Below, in pieces: positions 37,602 through 48,965 of a stretch of 64,000 bases of DNA. The notes beneath the pieces were generated by a model that ran no database searches, was not told the DNA's origin, and worked only from the letters and a program-made list of their open reading frames with translations. This DNA comes from Casuarina equisetifolia (Eukaryota; Streptophyta; Magnoliopsida; Fagales; Casuarinaceae). A program made the translations under genes and the position numbers. Location: NCBI GenBank assembly GCA_028551475.1, contig CM052357.1, forward strand, positions 27,239,745-27,303,744, read 5' to 3'. Numbering within the stretch: position 1 is the first letter of the stretch; the number at the start of each line of letters is the position of its first letter.

Positions 37602-38048
37602 TGGAGGTGGCAGCGGCAGTGATTAGGGTTTCGATTAGGGAAAAAGAGGCAGCTAGGGTTCTGATGGGGTGAGGAGTATCAGGGTAATTTGGGAAAAGAG
37701 GAGGGGTAAAAATGTAAAGGGCCAAAATAGAGAAAAAAAAAATGGAGATAAAAAAGGTTGCTATATACTCGATGGCCAGAAAAAATTATGCGGAAGCAAG
37801 TTCAAAGGATCGGTGGCTCTGATACCATGTAAGAAAAGGAAAATTGAGAAGAAAGGGCCAGAGTTGTGCAATGGGTTTTCTATTATGCTAACTTAACTTT
37901 CTGTACAAATATCATGTTACATTTATAATGTAAGAACCTAGCTAATATAGGAAACTATATTTACAACATAATTACAATATATTGAGCATGATTCTAGTGC
38001 TCAATATGGCAACTTAGTTGGTGGGATTCCATGTACATTAACATGGAA

Positions 38049-38279
38049 GTATGACAAAAGTGGTGGGTTTAGGTCTTCGAGTTCCCAAATTGTCGAATAT
38101 GTAACATGAGCAATCTGATCAAAGTAAGAAACAATCAAGCTAGTGATGGTGCTACATGTGGACGAGGAAAGGGGGCTATCAATCCAAGTGGGCAAAAGGT
38201 CACTAAAGGTGTCTCAGAGCCGAAGGCACTTGGTTTTAGCTCAACCTTGAGGACAAGGTTATTCACGAGGGGGAAGTAT
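38049..38279 (+). other. Outer element internal tail and polypurine tract
   Basis: The sequence resumes right after the copia B target-site duplication. It ends with aaccttgaggacaaggt (N-L-E-D-K-V), a common end of plant gypsy polyproteins, followed by gagggggaagtat, which abuts the LTR at 38280. Confidence 0.7.
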
Positions 38280-38678
38280 TGTTACGTGCACGCCATCTAC
38301 TATTAGAAAGATTTTTGGGTTACTAACTTTTGCTAGAAATAGGATTTGACATAGGCTTTTGCTTGTGTTGGCGTGACTTGGCTTAGATATGATTGTAGTA
38401 GGGAATAAGGGTAGTAGGTGTTGCATCTGTAACTGGGTAATGACCCATATGTTAGAGGTCAAGGATGCTCTTATAAGAGCGTACTATGTAAAGAGAAAGC
38501 AGCTTTCGAAATCTAAAGAACCCGGTGTGTTTTCCCTTCTGAAAACAGAGTTCTAGCACCCCTCTAATACTGCTACTCAAGGCTTCATTTTATCCAAATT
38601 ATCTTAATCCACCGCAAATGAGTGAAAATATGTTCCAAAGAGTGACAGTTACGTGTCCTAACCTTTATGCACATAACA
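38280..38678 (+). repeat. Middle LTR (399 bp) shared by two internal regions
   Basis: Close relative of 24451-24862 throughout. It is preceded by a polypurine tract and followed by a primer-binding-like aaggtattagagcc, so it acts as the 3' LTR of one unit and the 5' LTR of the next. Confidence 0.85.
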
Positions 38679-39414
38679 AAGGTATTAGAGCCAGGTTTCC
38701 TGCAACTGTGGGATTGTTGGAAGAAGCTAAAGCAGACTTGCATTGCTACCTCAACGAAGCCGAAAATAAGCTCACCGGCCTTTTGGAAGCCTGGTTTGTA
38801 GACTTTCAGACCTAGTTTGACAGCATGCTAGCTTTCTATACCAACGCAAAAGGGCAAGCCAACATCCAGTCAAGGAGTAAGGGAGCAAAAGCAGAACGAA
38901 AGAAGGAACAACATCCCGTCTCTGTCGATGACCAGTCTTTCTGCTTAGTTCGAACCTTCCAACACCAGCAATATTGGCTTGCTGGAAGAAGGCATCGGAC
39001 CACTCTACATAGTGCGTAACAGAAGCAAGGTAAGGCCAAAATTTTCTCTTCGCGGAATGGAAAAAGTGGGTGCAGGAAGCAATGCTGGAGTGGCAAGCGT
39101 CAGGATAATTGTGGTGCAATTCTCAGTCAAAGGAAGTTCTTCTATCGACCGTGTGTGGACCACTGGAGAAGCCCATCGTCTAATTTGTCCAGTGGCTTGG
39201 CCACCAACGCATTCTTCTCCCACCGTGGAAGGCCGCCGAAGCATCACTAGCTAGAAGTTTTGTTTTAAGGACAAAATAAACTTGAGCTGTTAAGCTACTT
39301 TTGTAAAAGTCCCATCCTTTAATCCTATCTTTTGTTGTTACGATGCTTTTTATTCGGAAGGTGTCTTGTTTGGGGTTAAACCTTGAGGACAAGGTTTTTG
39401 TAAGGGGGATGGTT
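38679..39414 (+). other. Second, short internal region with gag-like start
   Basis: It opens like the internal region at 24863 (ATVGLLEEAKADLHCYL). The frame is stopped after about 45 codons (F-V-D-F-Q-T then TAG). It ends with aaccttgaggacaaggt and gtaagggggat just before the LTR at 39415. It is too short for pol, so it is an internally deleted element. Confidence 0.65.
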
Positions 39415-39734
39415 TGTTACGTGCAAGTTTCACCTTACTTGCACTAGCTGTAACTTAGGCCTAGATAGACTTGGGCGTGACTGGTAAGGTATGGCAGCCC
39501 TTTCTCTCTCTTGTAAAATGCCTATTAAAAGGCAAGAAACTGAAATGGAAAGCAGGCAAGAATCCAAAAGTTTAACTTGGTTACTCTCAAATGTCTTTCT
39601 CCTCACCCTTCAAACGGTAAAGATGGACTTCAAGGCTCCTACACATCCAAAAGCCAACCTATATAATCCAAATACCCATAACAATGGCTTCCATTTGGCC
39701 CCTGTTGCGTGTGCTCAGATTTGTGCACGTAACA
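39415..39734 (+). repeat. Divergent 3' LTR (320 bp)
   Basis: Has the same ends (TGTTACGTGCA...TGCACGTAACA) as the other two LTRs and a partly alignable 3' half (caaggctcc...atccaaa). The 5' half is unrelated by eye. It is followed by gaatc, matching the left flank of the composite. Confidence 0.75.
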
Positions 39735-39999
39735 GAATCTTAGTTGCAAAAGGAAATTTTCTATATTATTGACACGAATTACTGCAAAAACATATTGATG
39801 AAATTGTGCCTGCAAGGAACTTTGCCTAGTTTTTAATCGTGCCTGGGATCCTTAGCATCACACAATTTAACATAAGTTCCATTTCCTAGCAATTGTAAAA
39901 ACCCATCAAAGCCTACTGGGGATCCTTTACAATAAACCTTTGTCATGAACTGTATCTACACCACAGGATTAAACGTCCAGCCGCTGCTTGAAGATACTA

Positions 40000-42900
40000 T
40001 CATGGAGCGAGCCTATGTGGGTCACGAGGGAAAAGAGATGCCATCCGGATGTTTTTCAAACCACAGAAAAGCATCACCACGCGCTCCAGCCCTGCTCCAA
40101 ATCCACCATGTTTAGGTCCACCATATCTGCAACAAGCGACAATAGATATTTCAGGTATGAGTAGAGAAACTTTTTGTTTCCTAAATAAAAATTAGAAATT
40201 CCCTTTTCACACCTATGGAGAAAAAGATTATGAATTTATAATACACAATAAGCAAACAATTTAGGCGACAGCCTTTTGCCAGGTAAATATTTTTTACACT
40301 GCACCCAATCGACTGCACAGTTCAAGTGAGAACTAGCAGCTTAAGGGTCACATAAAAGGAAATTGCAGCAAATACTAGCCGTACATGATGAACACCCTCG
40401 AAGGTTTCTGAGAGTTACATGTTCACTAAACATAGCCGTGATGCATTAAATATAATGTCATAGCAAAACTAGATCCAGAAACCATATTGGAGATGGATAA
40501 GGCTCCGAAAAAGACAACTAGAAAGTTCAATAATTAGGAGATGAAAAACATAAAAAGTATGAGATCTAGAGGCATTCCACTCGGAGCATTTGCACAAAAG
40601 TTGATTTGGTTCAATTTCGCAGTTCTACTAAAGACAATGATTCTTCAAGGTTTTTTTTTCATTTACCACATTTTCTGGTGTATCATCAATTCAACACAGA
40701 ATAGACAATTATAATTGACCAAATTTACTTCTCACTATAGCCAAATATCACTGATTTAACAGGGATTTACAACACTAAACTGACTTTGTAAACACTTTCC
40801 TGTGGAGAATGGCATAAGCTATGGAGAAAAGGCTGGTTTGATTGGCATAAATAAAAGCAAAAGTGGCAGGCATTGACGAAAACAACAATTATGGAAAATC
40901 AAAGTACAACAAGTAACTGAAAATTACCCGAAAGAATCAATATATGTTGATATTGTCTTGACATCAATTCCACAGGCCTGAGCACGTTCAGCCAGGAGCT
41001 CTTTTTTATGTATACGCTGAGACCCAGAAATTATCTCTTACCTAAGGAAGTAGCAAAGAAGTATACTCAACAATTAACAAAGAGGACAATAAATAATAAT
41101 AAGGGTATTTCAACAAAACACAAATAGAAGTACATTTGTACGATTTTCCAAACAGAACATCCACAAGCATTAAGGGCATAAGCACAGATTGAGACACAGA
41201 TTGACCTTGAAAACGGACCATCATTTTGCAATAAAATGCAAAAGATTCTACCTCCCAATACAGGGTGGCTCATAAGAAATATAGGTAGACTGACAAACAG
41301 ATCAAACTTCACAAATAGGTGATCAATTTACAATGAAAAATAGCAAACAGATTACCTCCTAATCCTATACTCCCTCTGGTTGGGATTAAAGCTGTAAATG
41401 TTATTTCCGTCTCTAAGTCAGATTTCATGCTCATAGATACCTCAGGGAATCATACATAACAACATATCGTAGATTCATATTATTGAATAGGCATCGAAAA
41501 TACTATAGACCACCAGAGTGAGGGCCAGTAAAACACATACTACACAAAGGCAATAAAGAAAGGAGATGTTATGAAAACTCCGAGAGATATTTATACAGAA
41601 TTTGAGCCCACGATAGACATCTATAGAGTGAAACATAAGCACAACCTTATGAGAGGTATCTACTTTACAAGAATTTTCATGCCTTCATATCTAGATCCTA
41701 TTTGTACCAATATCCTTTATCGACATCAAGGCCACACAAACAAAATAATAAATAGTTGTGTTATTAGTAGGCTATAAGACGAAAAATAAGGCAGCAAAAG
41801 ATTGAAAATGTACACATGACAACACTATTATTGGAAGAAGTTGATAATTTACCACGAACGAAGACATCAAATGATTTACTGTAAGTTGGATTATCATCGC
41901 AAGGCATTGTATAAAATGGCCTAATAGCCAAAGGATAGCGATGAAGAATGTAGAACTCAGTGCCATACCTGAAATCATAAATGAAATTTTGCTTTAATTA
42001 TGTGACTTAAATCATTAACAATGAATTTTCCATAAGAATGAAAGAAAAGAAAAAAAAAATAATGGGCAGGCTAGAAGATCAAGAGAGAAAATTACTTCTC
42101 TAAAACAAGCTGTCCCAATTTTCTTTCTGCCTCAGTATTTAGGTCTCCAACGAGATCAACTTCTACACCAGCATCCTGTATAAATAAGTCAAAATTTAGG
42201 CTTGCGTTTTTTCATTTATCATAAAAAAAATAGTAAAATTCTAGCCAAAAGTAAACTCGGCAGCAAACCCCTAATTAATCTTACCAAGCACAAACATGAG
42301 AAATCAATAACGCGATAATATTTAAAGGCAAGAAGAAACGAAAGAATACAGAGCATACAAAAAAATATGGAATAGGAAGAAACTAAATATAACCCATGAA
42401 GTCGTCCTCCATTCACTATTCTTCGAGTGATAAAAGTGTGATTTTGGGGTGGAAAGGCAGTTATTTTTCAACCTTCTTTTGTTCAAAACTTATCTACTAG
42501 GACATTAACACAAGAGACTCTAAAACCCTTGACATAATGTGTGAACATTCAGGCAGATGCACATAACACCTCATTTATTACTTGTCATTAGTAGTTCAGG
42601 TCATGCATGCCTTCATCGTCTTATTCCTTTTCTACAAATTCAGAGGTGACGGCAACAGCATAGAAGTACCATCATTACCTTAAGCATTTGGATACCTTCT
42701 TCAAATGTAAGCCTTGGGGTTTTTCGCAAGTACTGCACAAGTAAACATGAACAATTAGATTAAAGATCAAAATTAGAGCCAAGAGGGACCAAATGGAGCA
42801 AACTGTCAAATACTCCAAGTGTCTATACTAAGATAAACATACAACAATATTTTCATAAGCTACTTCAATAATGAAGAATCACCTTCAAAGGCTCAAAAGG

Positions 42901-45447
42901 GTATTGCCTACCCACAGCTTCAAGTTCTTTTGCGCAATCCTTGTTCAAAGTGTCAAACATTGTCACAAACAAACGGTCCACAATATCCATAACCTGGACC
43001 AACAAGCACAATGCCACGGCCAGTTAAAGACCAACAGTAAATATAGATGCTGATTAGAAACCAACCTCAAAAATGTGATTATACCTCGGAGTAGTCTTCC
43101 TTAATTGCCATTTCAACGTCAAGACCTGTAAATTCACACAAATGCCGGTGTGTATTGGAGTCCTCTGCTCTGAAAACAGAACCAACCACAGCAACACCTC
43201 TAAAATCACCATTAACTGCCATTTGCTTGTGAAGCTGAGGAGATTGAGCCAGACATGCACGTTGTTTGAAGTACTCTAGTGTAAAGACAGCAGCAGCACC
43301 CTTACTCAAGCCAGGGTTTAATTTTGGTGTGATGATGAGTTCAAAGCGTTCTTTAGATGTCAAGAAATTCATAAATATCTGTATAGTAATTTAACCACTT
43401 TAGTCCTTGCATGTCCATCTTACAAATGTTAATAATGGTAACAAATTACAACTACAAAACTTTCATGGAAAGGAAGAGATGGGGAGGACACTTAAAGGAG
43501 CCTCTCTTCAGCATATATGGAAGTTGAAAAATCCAAAAAATCCATAAGCTCATTAATAAAAAGTAAAATGCCTAGTTTGTTTCTTAATACTTAAGACTCC
43601 TGAAAGTTAAATAGATACATTTAGATAAAACTATAAAGATATGCATGCAGTGTAGGTGGATATAATTTGTTTATTTGTGTGTGTGTCCAATAAAAGCTAT
43701 AGCAATGTAAGTATGAAAACGTGATAACCACTTAACCCAATAAAGAAATAGTGTTCCTTGATGAATTCCCATAACAAACTTACGCTTTTCAAGAAAACCA
43801 ATTATGAATTAATCTCTCATGAGCAAATTGCTATTATGACTATGTAATATTCTAGACAAAACCACAAAAAGAGAAAAACAAAAGCTAAAAGTGCATCTAT
43901 AATTAAAATGTTGATTGTTTGAAATATAATTTCCAAACCATCTTTAATTGTTGTTGAAGAAGAGTGAGAGGAACTTAGAACAAAATTACTATTCCTTCTA
44001 TTCACAAACAAACCAATCCTCTCATGCCTCATCCAGTTTCTATTCTTTTTTTCATGTCTAACTAGAGGTAAAACTCCCTCTCACAATGGAAAACAACTTC
44101 ATGTAATTTTATTAGGAAGGACAATTAGTAATTCAGGATATTACGACTTGTTCAAAATTTTTCTCATCCCCTTTAGAGATATCCTCAATCCTACTATATA
44201 TCATGTGTGGCTTGATAAAGAGACATGTTGTGCACTAATGTAACAAAGAATACATAAACTATTGATGGGGAAAAATAAAAGGCATTATTCAAAAAGGGTA
44301 AGTACTTGCCAGTTGAACTTGAGTTTGAATGTGAAAAATTGCTTGATTAGCAGGTGTTCGCAAGTCAAGAACTCTATAGTTCAAGCGAGTATCTTGGTTA
44401 ACTCGAACAAGTTGTTCTCCAGCCTGCACCAATCATATGATCCAACTATTATATACATGACCTAGACAAAGAGATCATGATTTAGTTGAAGTGATTCGAG
44501 AGAGAGAATGGGATCCTTCTTGTATTTACCTGCAAAGCTTTTTCGATATCGGTTTCACTGCGAGCAGCATCTTCAATATTGAAGGGTAAGGTTGACATGG
44601 CCCTGTTGTCGCAGTATAATTTTTGCACTTGAACTTCAACCTTCACAAATACAAACAATGTCATGCAGTCTGAACAGAAAGAATCCTCAAAAACATTTGG
44701 TAAAATTACCAACTTCATGAAGTAAACAAGAGAAAACAGAAAACAAATTAATTTATTAAAACTAGTTTGATAGATTCGTTAATGGTTGATCAAGTTTGAT
44801 AGCAGCATGGAGGAGCAGCTCCTTAATCCGCACTACAACCAATTTCCTTGCTCGTCGTCGTATTTTATAATTATTACATTGTTACGGACACAAATAGAAA
44901 AATATTTATACATACTAACCTGCTGAGTGGTTCCTTTTATGGGAACAGTGGGGACGGAGACGACTCCTTCGACGTCGATCATCGACTCGCAGCTCAGCCC
45001 GGCAATGTACTTCACCATCTGGCGGCTCACAACGTCGGGATGAGCCGTGACGACGCACTGGACAGTAAAGCCATACTCTCTCACGACCAGGAAGGCCATG
45101 TTCTTCCCGACCAGGCGGATCGTCTGCGCATGACCGCGCACGAGCACGTAGCGGTCCCTCAGCGCGTCGGTCAGCGCGCCGACTTCTGTCCACTTCCGGC
45201 TACCAAAGGCAACCTTGGGCCGCTGCTCGACGTCACCGTAGTTTGCGGCGAGCGGGTCGTCCTCAACTGAGAGCGACTGCGCGGCGGAGGCCAACGCAGC
45301 CTCCTGGCGGCGCCGCAGCTTCTCCTTCTTGGCGGCTTCCTTTTTCACCGCTTTCTTGCTCTGCGGTTTGACCGGTTCCTCTTCTCCCGCTAGTTGGTTT
45401 TGACTCTTCGGAGGCGGCGGCCAGGCCGCGGAGACGGAGGAGGACAT
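40000..45447 (-). CDS. Aspartyl-tRNA synthetase copy 2, decaying paralogue
   Basis: The exons correspond one to one with copy 1: 44920-45447, 44530-44640, 44310-44423, 43085-43378, 42883-42993, 42679-42732, 42096-42175, 41853-41968, 40928-41036 (or 41041) and 40000-40126. Introns also align, so it arose by DNA duplication. Exon 9 has lost one base at its start. With the ancestral acceptor the frame hits TAA within a few codons. An AG five bases further in restores the frame and removes only two residues, giving 547. The flipping-loop Glu is Lys277 (LSKGA for SSEGG), G-P-V-F-R-A-E has become G-S-V-F-R-A-E, SGAQR is SGSQR and the Arg before YG is Gly. The motif 1 Pro269 and the motif 3 Arg (GAGLER) remain. 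Residues after NYGDV are unlike copy 1. Catalysis of aspartylation is doubtful; it could be a pseudogene. Confidence 0.75.
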
Positions 45448-46830
45448 TGTCGGCCTGAACAGTACAATAGAAATAACGAAATTACTTGAGAAAATCAATA
45501 AAAGAAATTATAACAATAGAAGATGAAACTTTGAATTATTTTTTTCAGTAAAAATTAATACCAAAATTCTAATCATACTCGTTAACTTTTTTTTTTTCCT
45601 TTTTTTAGCTACTCCATATTAAATAGACCTAATTCTTAAATCCTAATACAATTACATTTCAGTGATTAATTTTCTAACTCTTAATTTAGTACGATTGAAT
45701 TTTAGAATCTTAATATGGTTGAGTTTTTAATTCTTCGTATAATACCATTGAATTTTAAATTACTAACGTGATTAGGTCTTAATTATTTCAAATCTTATAC
45801 CTTATTTAAAAAATAATATTAAAGCAGAATTTCAGTCTGAATGAATTTCAAAGCTCTTATTTTATGTGGGTGGGTCCCGCAGCAGGGAGATTGTCACTCG
45901 TATGTTTGGCTCCAGCATGGGGCAGTATTAGGCTCGTGGAGGTAGTAGTGTGCAACATTTGACAGTGCTCAGAAAAGCACTAAGCACAGACTAGACTAGA
46001 GAGAGCGTGCTCAATGTGATGGTAGACTCACTTGTGAAAGTGAGACGATTAGAGAACACATAAATAGTTAAAATCCAACGTTAGCAGTAGTCACGAGACT
46101 TAAGGTTGAAATAACATAGCTTAACTCAAAGTTTGACCCTAAGGGTATAAGTAGTGGATTAGTGAGGATCTTAATAGTGAGTCTAATTTTACGTGTACAA
46201 GTTTGAGTGTGTAAGTTGTAATATTAAAATAAAATAAAATAAAATAAAATAAAAAAGATTAAGTCTAGGATGTTTGAGCATGCAGAAAATACAGAACAGA
46301 GGTTTGAGTATGCAAACTAAGATTGAATAGAATTCTTTAATCTTCAATAGATTTCAATGCTAATAACAAAACAGGATCAAATTCTAGAATCAATGCGAGT
46401 AAAAGGTTCTCACCCTTCGGAGTAGTCAGACTGGAGAAGGTCGAGACACTCATCTCACCTGTTTCCAATCACCGTACACGTTAACCTTTTTTTTTTTTTT
46501 TGTTTCTTTTTTTGTGGCTACTTCGTATTAAATAGAGCTAATTCTTAATCTAGGATTTCAAACTCCCAATAGAATTAGGATTTCAAACTCCCAGTAGAAT
46601 TAGGATTTAAGAATTAGGTCTATTCAATGTGGATTAGGATTTTAAACTCGTAATACAATTAGATTTTGGTGATTACTGCAAAACTGTTGCAGGGAACCGG
46701 ATTTGAGGAATAAATCCGGAGGCATCGATCCTGAGAAAAGCTTTTAAACGATAAATTGGCAAAGTAAACCCTCCTTGCCGTCACTATCACTCCACGACTC
46801 AAGCATCCTCAAAAGTTTTGATTAATACAC
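45448..46830. other. AspRS copy 2 upstream region, interrupted by AT-rich repeats
   Basis: 46684-46830 matches the copy 1 promoter block 23528-23660, but here it sits about 1.24 kb from the ATG instead of about 0.41 kb. The extra DNA includes a related repeat in opposite directions (ctactccatattaaatagac at 45611; aattaggtctattcaatgtg at about 46612). It also holds a 25-bp tandem repeat (aggatttcaaactccca(a/g)tag at 46552 and 46577) and an (AAAAT)n run near 46231-46254. No gene is seen. Confidence 0.55.
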
Positions 46831-47650
46831 ACTATCCACGACCTTATTAATAAAAAAATAAAAATAATCAGCATATCATATACGTGAAAAGCCTTAATAA
46901 ATAAATAAATAAATAAAATACTTCTTAAATTAAGAATTTCGTTTACTTACAAAGATCAAAATCTCAAAATAACTTGGATTTCTCTAATCCTTGCACAACA
47001 TCAGTGTCGCCGATCAGTATCGTCTTCCGAATTTCCTCGTATTCCGAATTTCGGTTGGAGATTTTGGCGGAAATATGATTTGTGCTATAAATTGGGCCCT
47101 CTACTTTCTTCCTTAGGCATCTTTTGAGGTTATTACTAAGGCCTCACGTAACATGATATTGGTTTAAGTCTTGGGCCGAACCTATTAACATGATATCAGA
47201 GCTATTGGTTTAAGTCCTGGCCCGACCTATCGGGTTGCCTTCTCCTTTGGGCCTTCTCCACGATCTGGAGAATTTGTTCCACGTGGAGAGGGGGCATATT
47301 GAAAATTCTGTGTGTCCCACATAATGGCCTTCACCCCTTTATCATATTTTAATAAAGAGAAGATATAGAATTCTAGATTAACTCGATTTATTGTAAAAAA
47401 AAAAAAAAAAAAGTTAAAAATTCTAAACTAATTTGACTTATTTCAAGAAATCTTAAAGTAAATCGACTAAACGAATCTGTACATCCCCACAAACGAATCT
47501 TAACAGGAAAAAAGGTGTCGCACTTTGGACAAGCCTTCTTCAACCTTTCTGCCAAAGATAATTTTCCCTTCTTCACTGGAATGACTTAACAAGCAAGGAA
47601 TGTAGTAACAGAGTGAGTCCAGGGAGAATCAAAGGGATAAAGAAAGGGGG
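46831..47650. other. Intergenic region with a possible LTR-element scrap
   Basis: Contains an (AAAT)n run near 46896-46918. At 47110-47320, atgatatcagagc and a gagagggggcat purine run resemble a primer-binding site and a polypurine tract. No LTR pair or protein domain supports a full element. Confidence 0.35.
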
Positions 47651-47959
47651 GGAGAGAGCTCCTCCCCTTCGATTCCTCCATGGTGTCTTCTCATCCTTTC
47701 TTCTTCAAATACACTAAAACCCCAAAACCCTTACCTGAAAGGAAAACAATTTGGATAGATTTGGTGCCTTCATTATTATTACAACCTTCCTTTATTATTA
47801 TATTAACGCAGCACATTTTCTCAAAATTTGCAGCTTCGTTAACATGTCCGCAGCAGCGTGCCTTCAGGGACAGGGGCAGCGCTAGTTAGATCCCATAGTC
47901 TTTTACGAAGGCTTGACAAAAAAAATAAAAAACCAACAAATATCCCACGCCATTATTAT

Positions 47960-48570
47960 TGTTCTTTCCGGCAATCCTATCGACGACTGCTGGGCCTGCG
48001 ATCCGAACTGGCAAAACAACCGCCAAAGGCTCGCCAACTGCGGCATCGGCTTCGGCCGCAATTGCCTCCGCGGCGAAGGTGGTCAGTTCTAGATCGTCAC
48101 AGACTCCTCCGACGCTGACCCCGTGAACCCTGTCCCCGGTACCCTCCGCCACGCTGTCATTCAAGACGAACCCCTCTGGTACAAAACTCAATCATGTCTC
48201 TACCATAATCTTATCTCTGCAGTTTGCGTGACAGAAAGCTTCTACATCTTTTTCTTATTTCCTATGGTCGTATTCGCTGCGAACATGACCATAAAGCTGA
48301 AGCATGAGCTGATCTTTAACAGCTTCAAGACCCTCGACGGTCGCTGCTCGAGTGTGCATGTCACGGGCAAGGCAACGGGTTCATCACACTGCTGGATATC
48401 TCCAACAACTGCAAGCCTTCTGAGAACACCAACATACGCGCCTCCCCAACGCACGTCGGCTGGAGGGGCAGATCCGACGGTGACGGCATCTCCCTCGTCG
48501 GTGCCCGCCAGATATTGATCGACCATTGTACGTTGTCATACTTCTCCAACAATTATTTCTCGCATCATTT
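47960..48570 (+). pseudogene. Pectate lyase (PL1 family) pseudogene
   Basis: The plus strand reads [19 protein letters not shown] and then LANCGIGFG, the signature start of plant pectate lyases. An in-frame TAG follows where the family has Tyr (GGQF*IVTDSS), then [19 protein letters not shown]. After a spacer that may be an old intron, [19 protein letters not shown] appears in one frame. A frame change follows, after which [19 protein letters not shown] is read and coding similarity fades at about 48570. The active-site half of the enzyme is missing. The family cleaves de-esterified pectin in the cell wall. Confidence 0.85.
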
Positions 48571-48965
48571 TAAGTTGGACCCATGAGCCCAAACACGTAA
48601 CAATCGCGTGACATGAGTTAATGAGGAAACTTAGCCGTATTGGCATCTTATTTTTGGATGTTCCTTAGATTTCTGGCACCATTCAGCATCAGGACCTGTC
48701 CTTTAGAAATTCTGAAGGGCTACTGAAGTCTTAAAGCATTTTAAAAACATCAAAAGTCGCATTGACAACGTCATTAGTTAAAGGAATAAGTTAAAATATG
48801 ATGCGCCATGCGAAAGAAGCATATATGCGAAAGGAATATCGCGAGCTTCCTGCATTTCTGTCCGCTGTTTTTTCTGTCTTAAAACTCGACTTCCCTGGTC
48901 GGAGAGTAAAGAGAAAAACACTTTGATTTCTCCGCCGGCACTTTCTTCCGGGCTTCATCACGAAG
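48571..48965 (+). promoter_or_regulatory. Upstream region of NAGK copy 1
   Basis: About the last 100 bases (from near 48860) align with the 5' leader of NAGK copy 2 (from near 62370): ttctgt...ttaaaac...agagaaaaacac...cttcatcacgaag against ttcttcacgaag. So the duplication reached into the leader. Sequence further upstream is unrelated. Confidence 0.45.

Larger units (their letters stand above)
33069..38043 (-). mobile_element. Nested Ty1/copia retrotransposon B, recent insertion, perfect TSD
   Basis: The two 216-bp LTRs (33069-33284 and 37828-38043) differ at only three sites by eye. The target-site duplication tggaa is perfect (33064-33068 and 38044-38048). On the minus strand the primer-binding site TGGTATCAGAGCC (37815-37827) matches plant initiator tRNA. 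The polypurine tract AAGAGGGAG (33285-33293) abuts the 3' LTR. Gag, integrase, RT and RNase H follow in copia order, but each domain carries stops. Confidence 0.93.
24446..39739 (+). mobile_element. Composite LTR retrotransposon nest with three LTRs and outer GAATC target-site duplication
   Basis: LTRs at 24451-24862, 38280-38678 and 39415-39734 all begin TGTTACGTGCA and end in TGCAC(G/A)TAACA. The 5-bp word gaatc flanks the outer ends (24446-24450 and 39735-39739). The first two LTRs are close relatives and each is followed by a primer-binding-like AAGGTAT(C/T)AGAGCC. The last two are each preceded by a tail encoding NLEDKV and a GGGGGA polypurine tract. The outer internal sequence, without the two nested copia elements, is about 3.2 kb plus a 0.7-kb second internal part. 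The tail and the gag-like start suggest a Ty3/gypsy-derived, non-autonomous element. I see no reverse transcriptase belonging to it. Confidence 0.8.

Noticed and set aside
24863-38279. Assigning the copia RT and integrase to the outer element
   Set aside because: They lie on the opposite strand between their own LTR pairs and target duplications, so they belong to nested insertions.
40000-45447. Retroposed origin for AspRS copy 2
   Set aside because: All nine introns and flanking sequence are shared with copy 1, so it is a DNA-level duplication.
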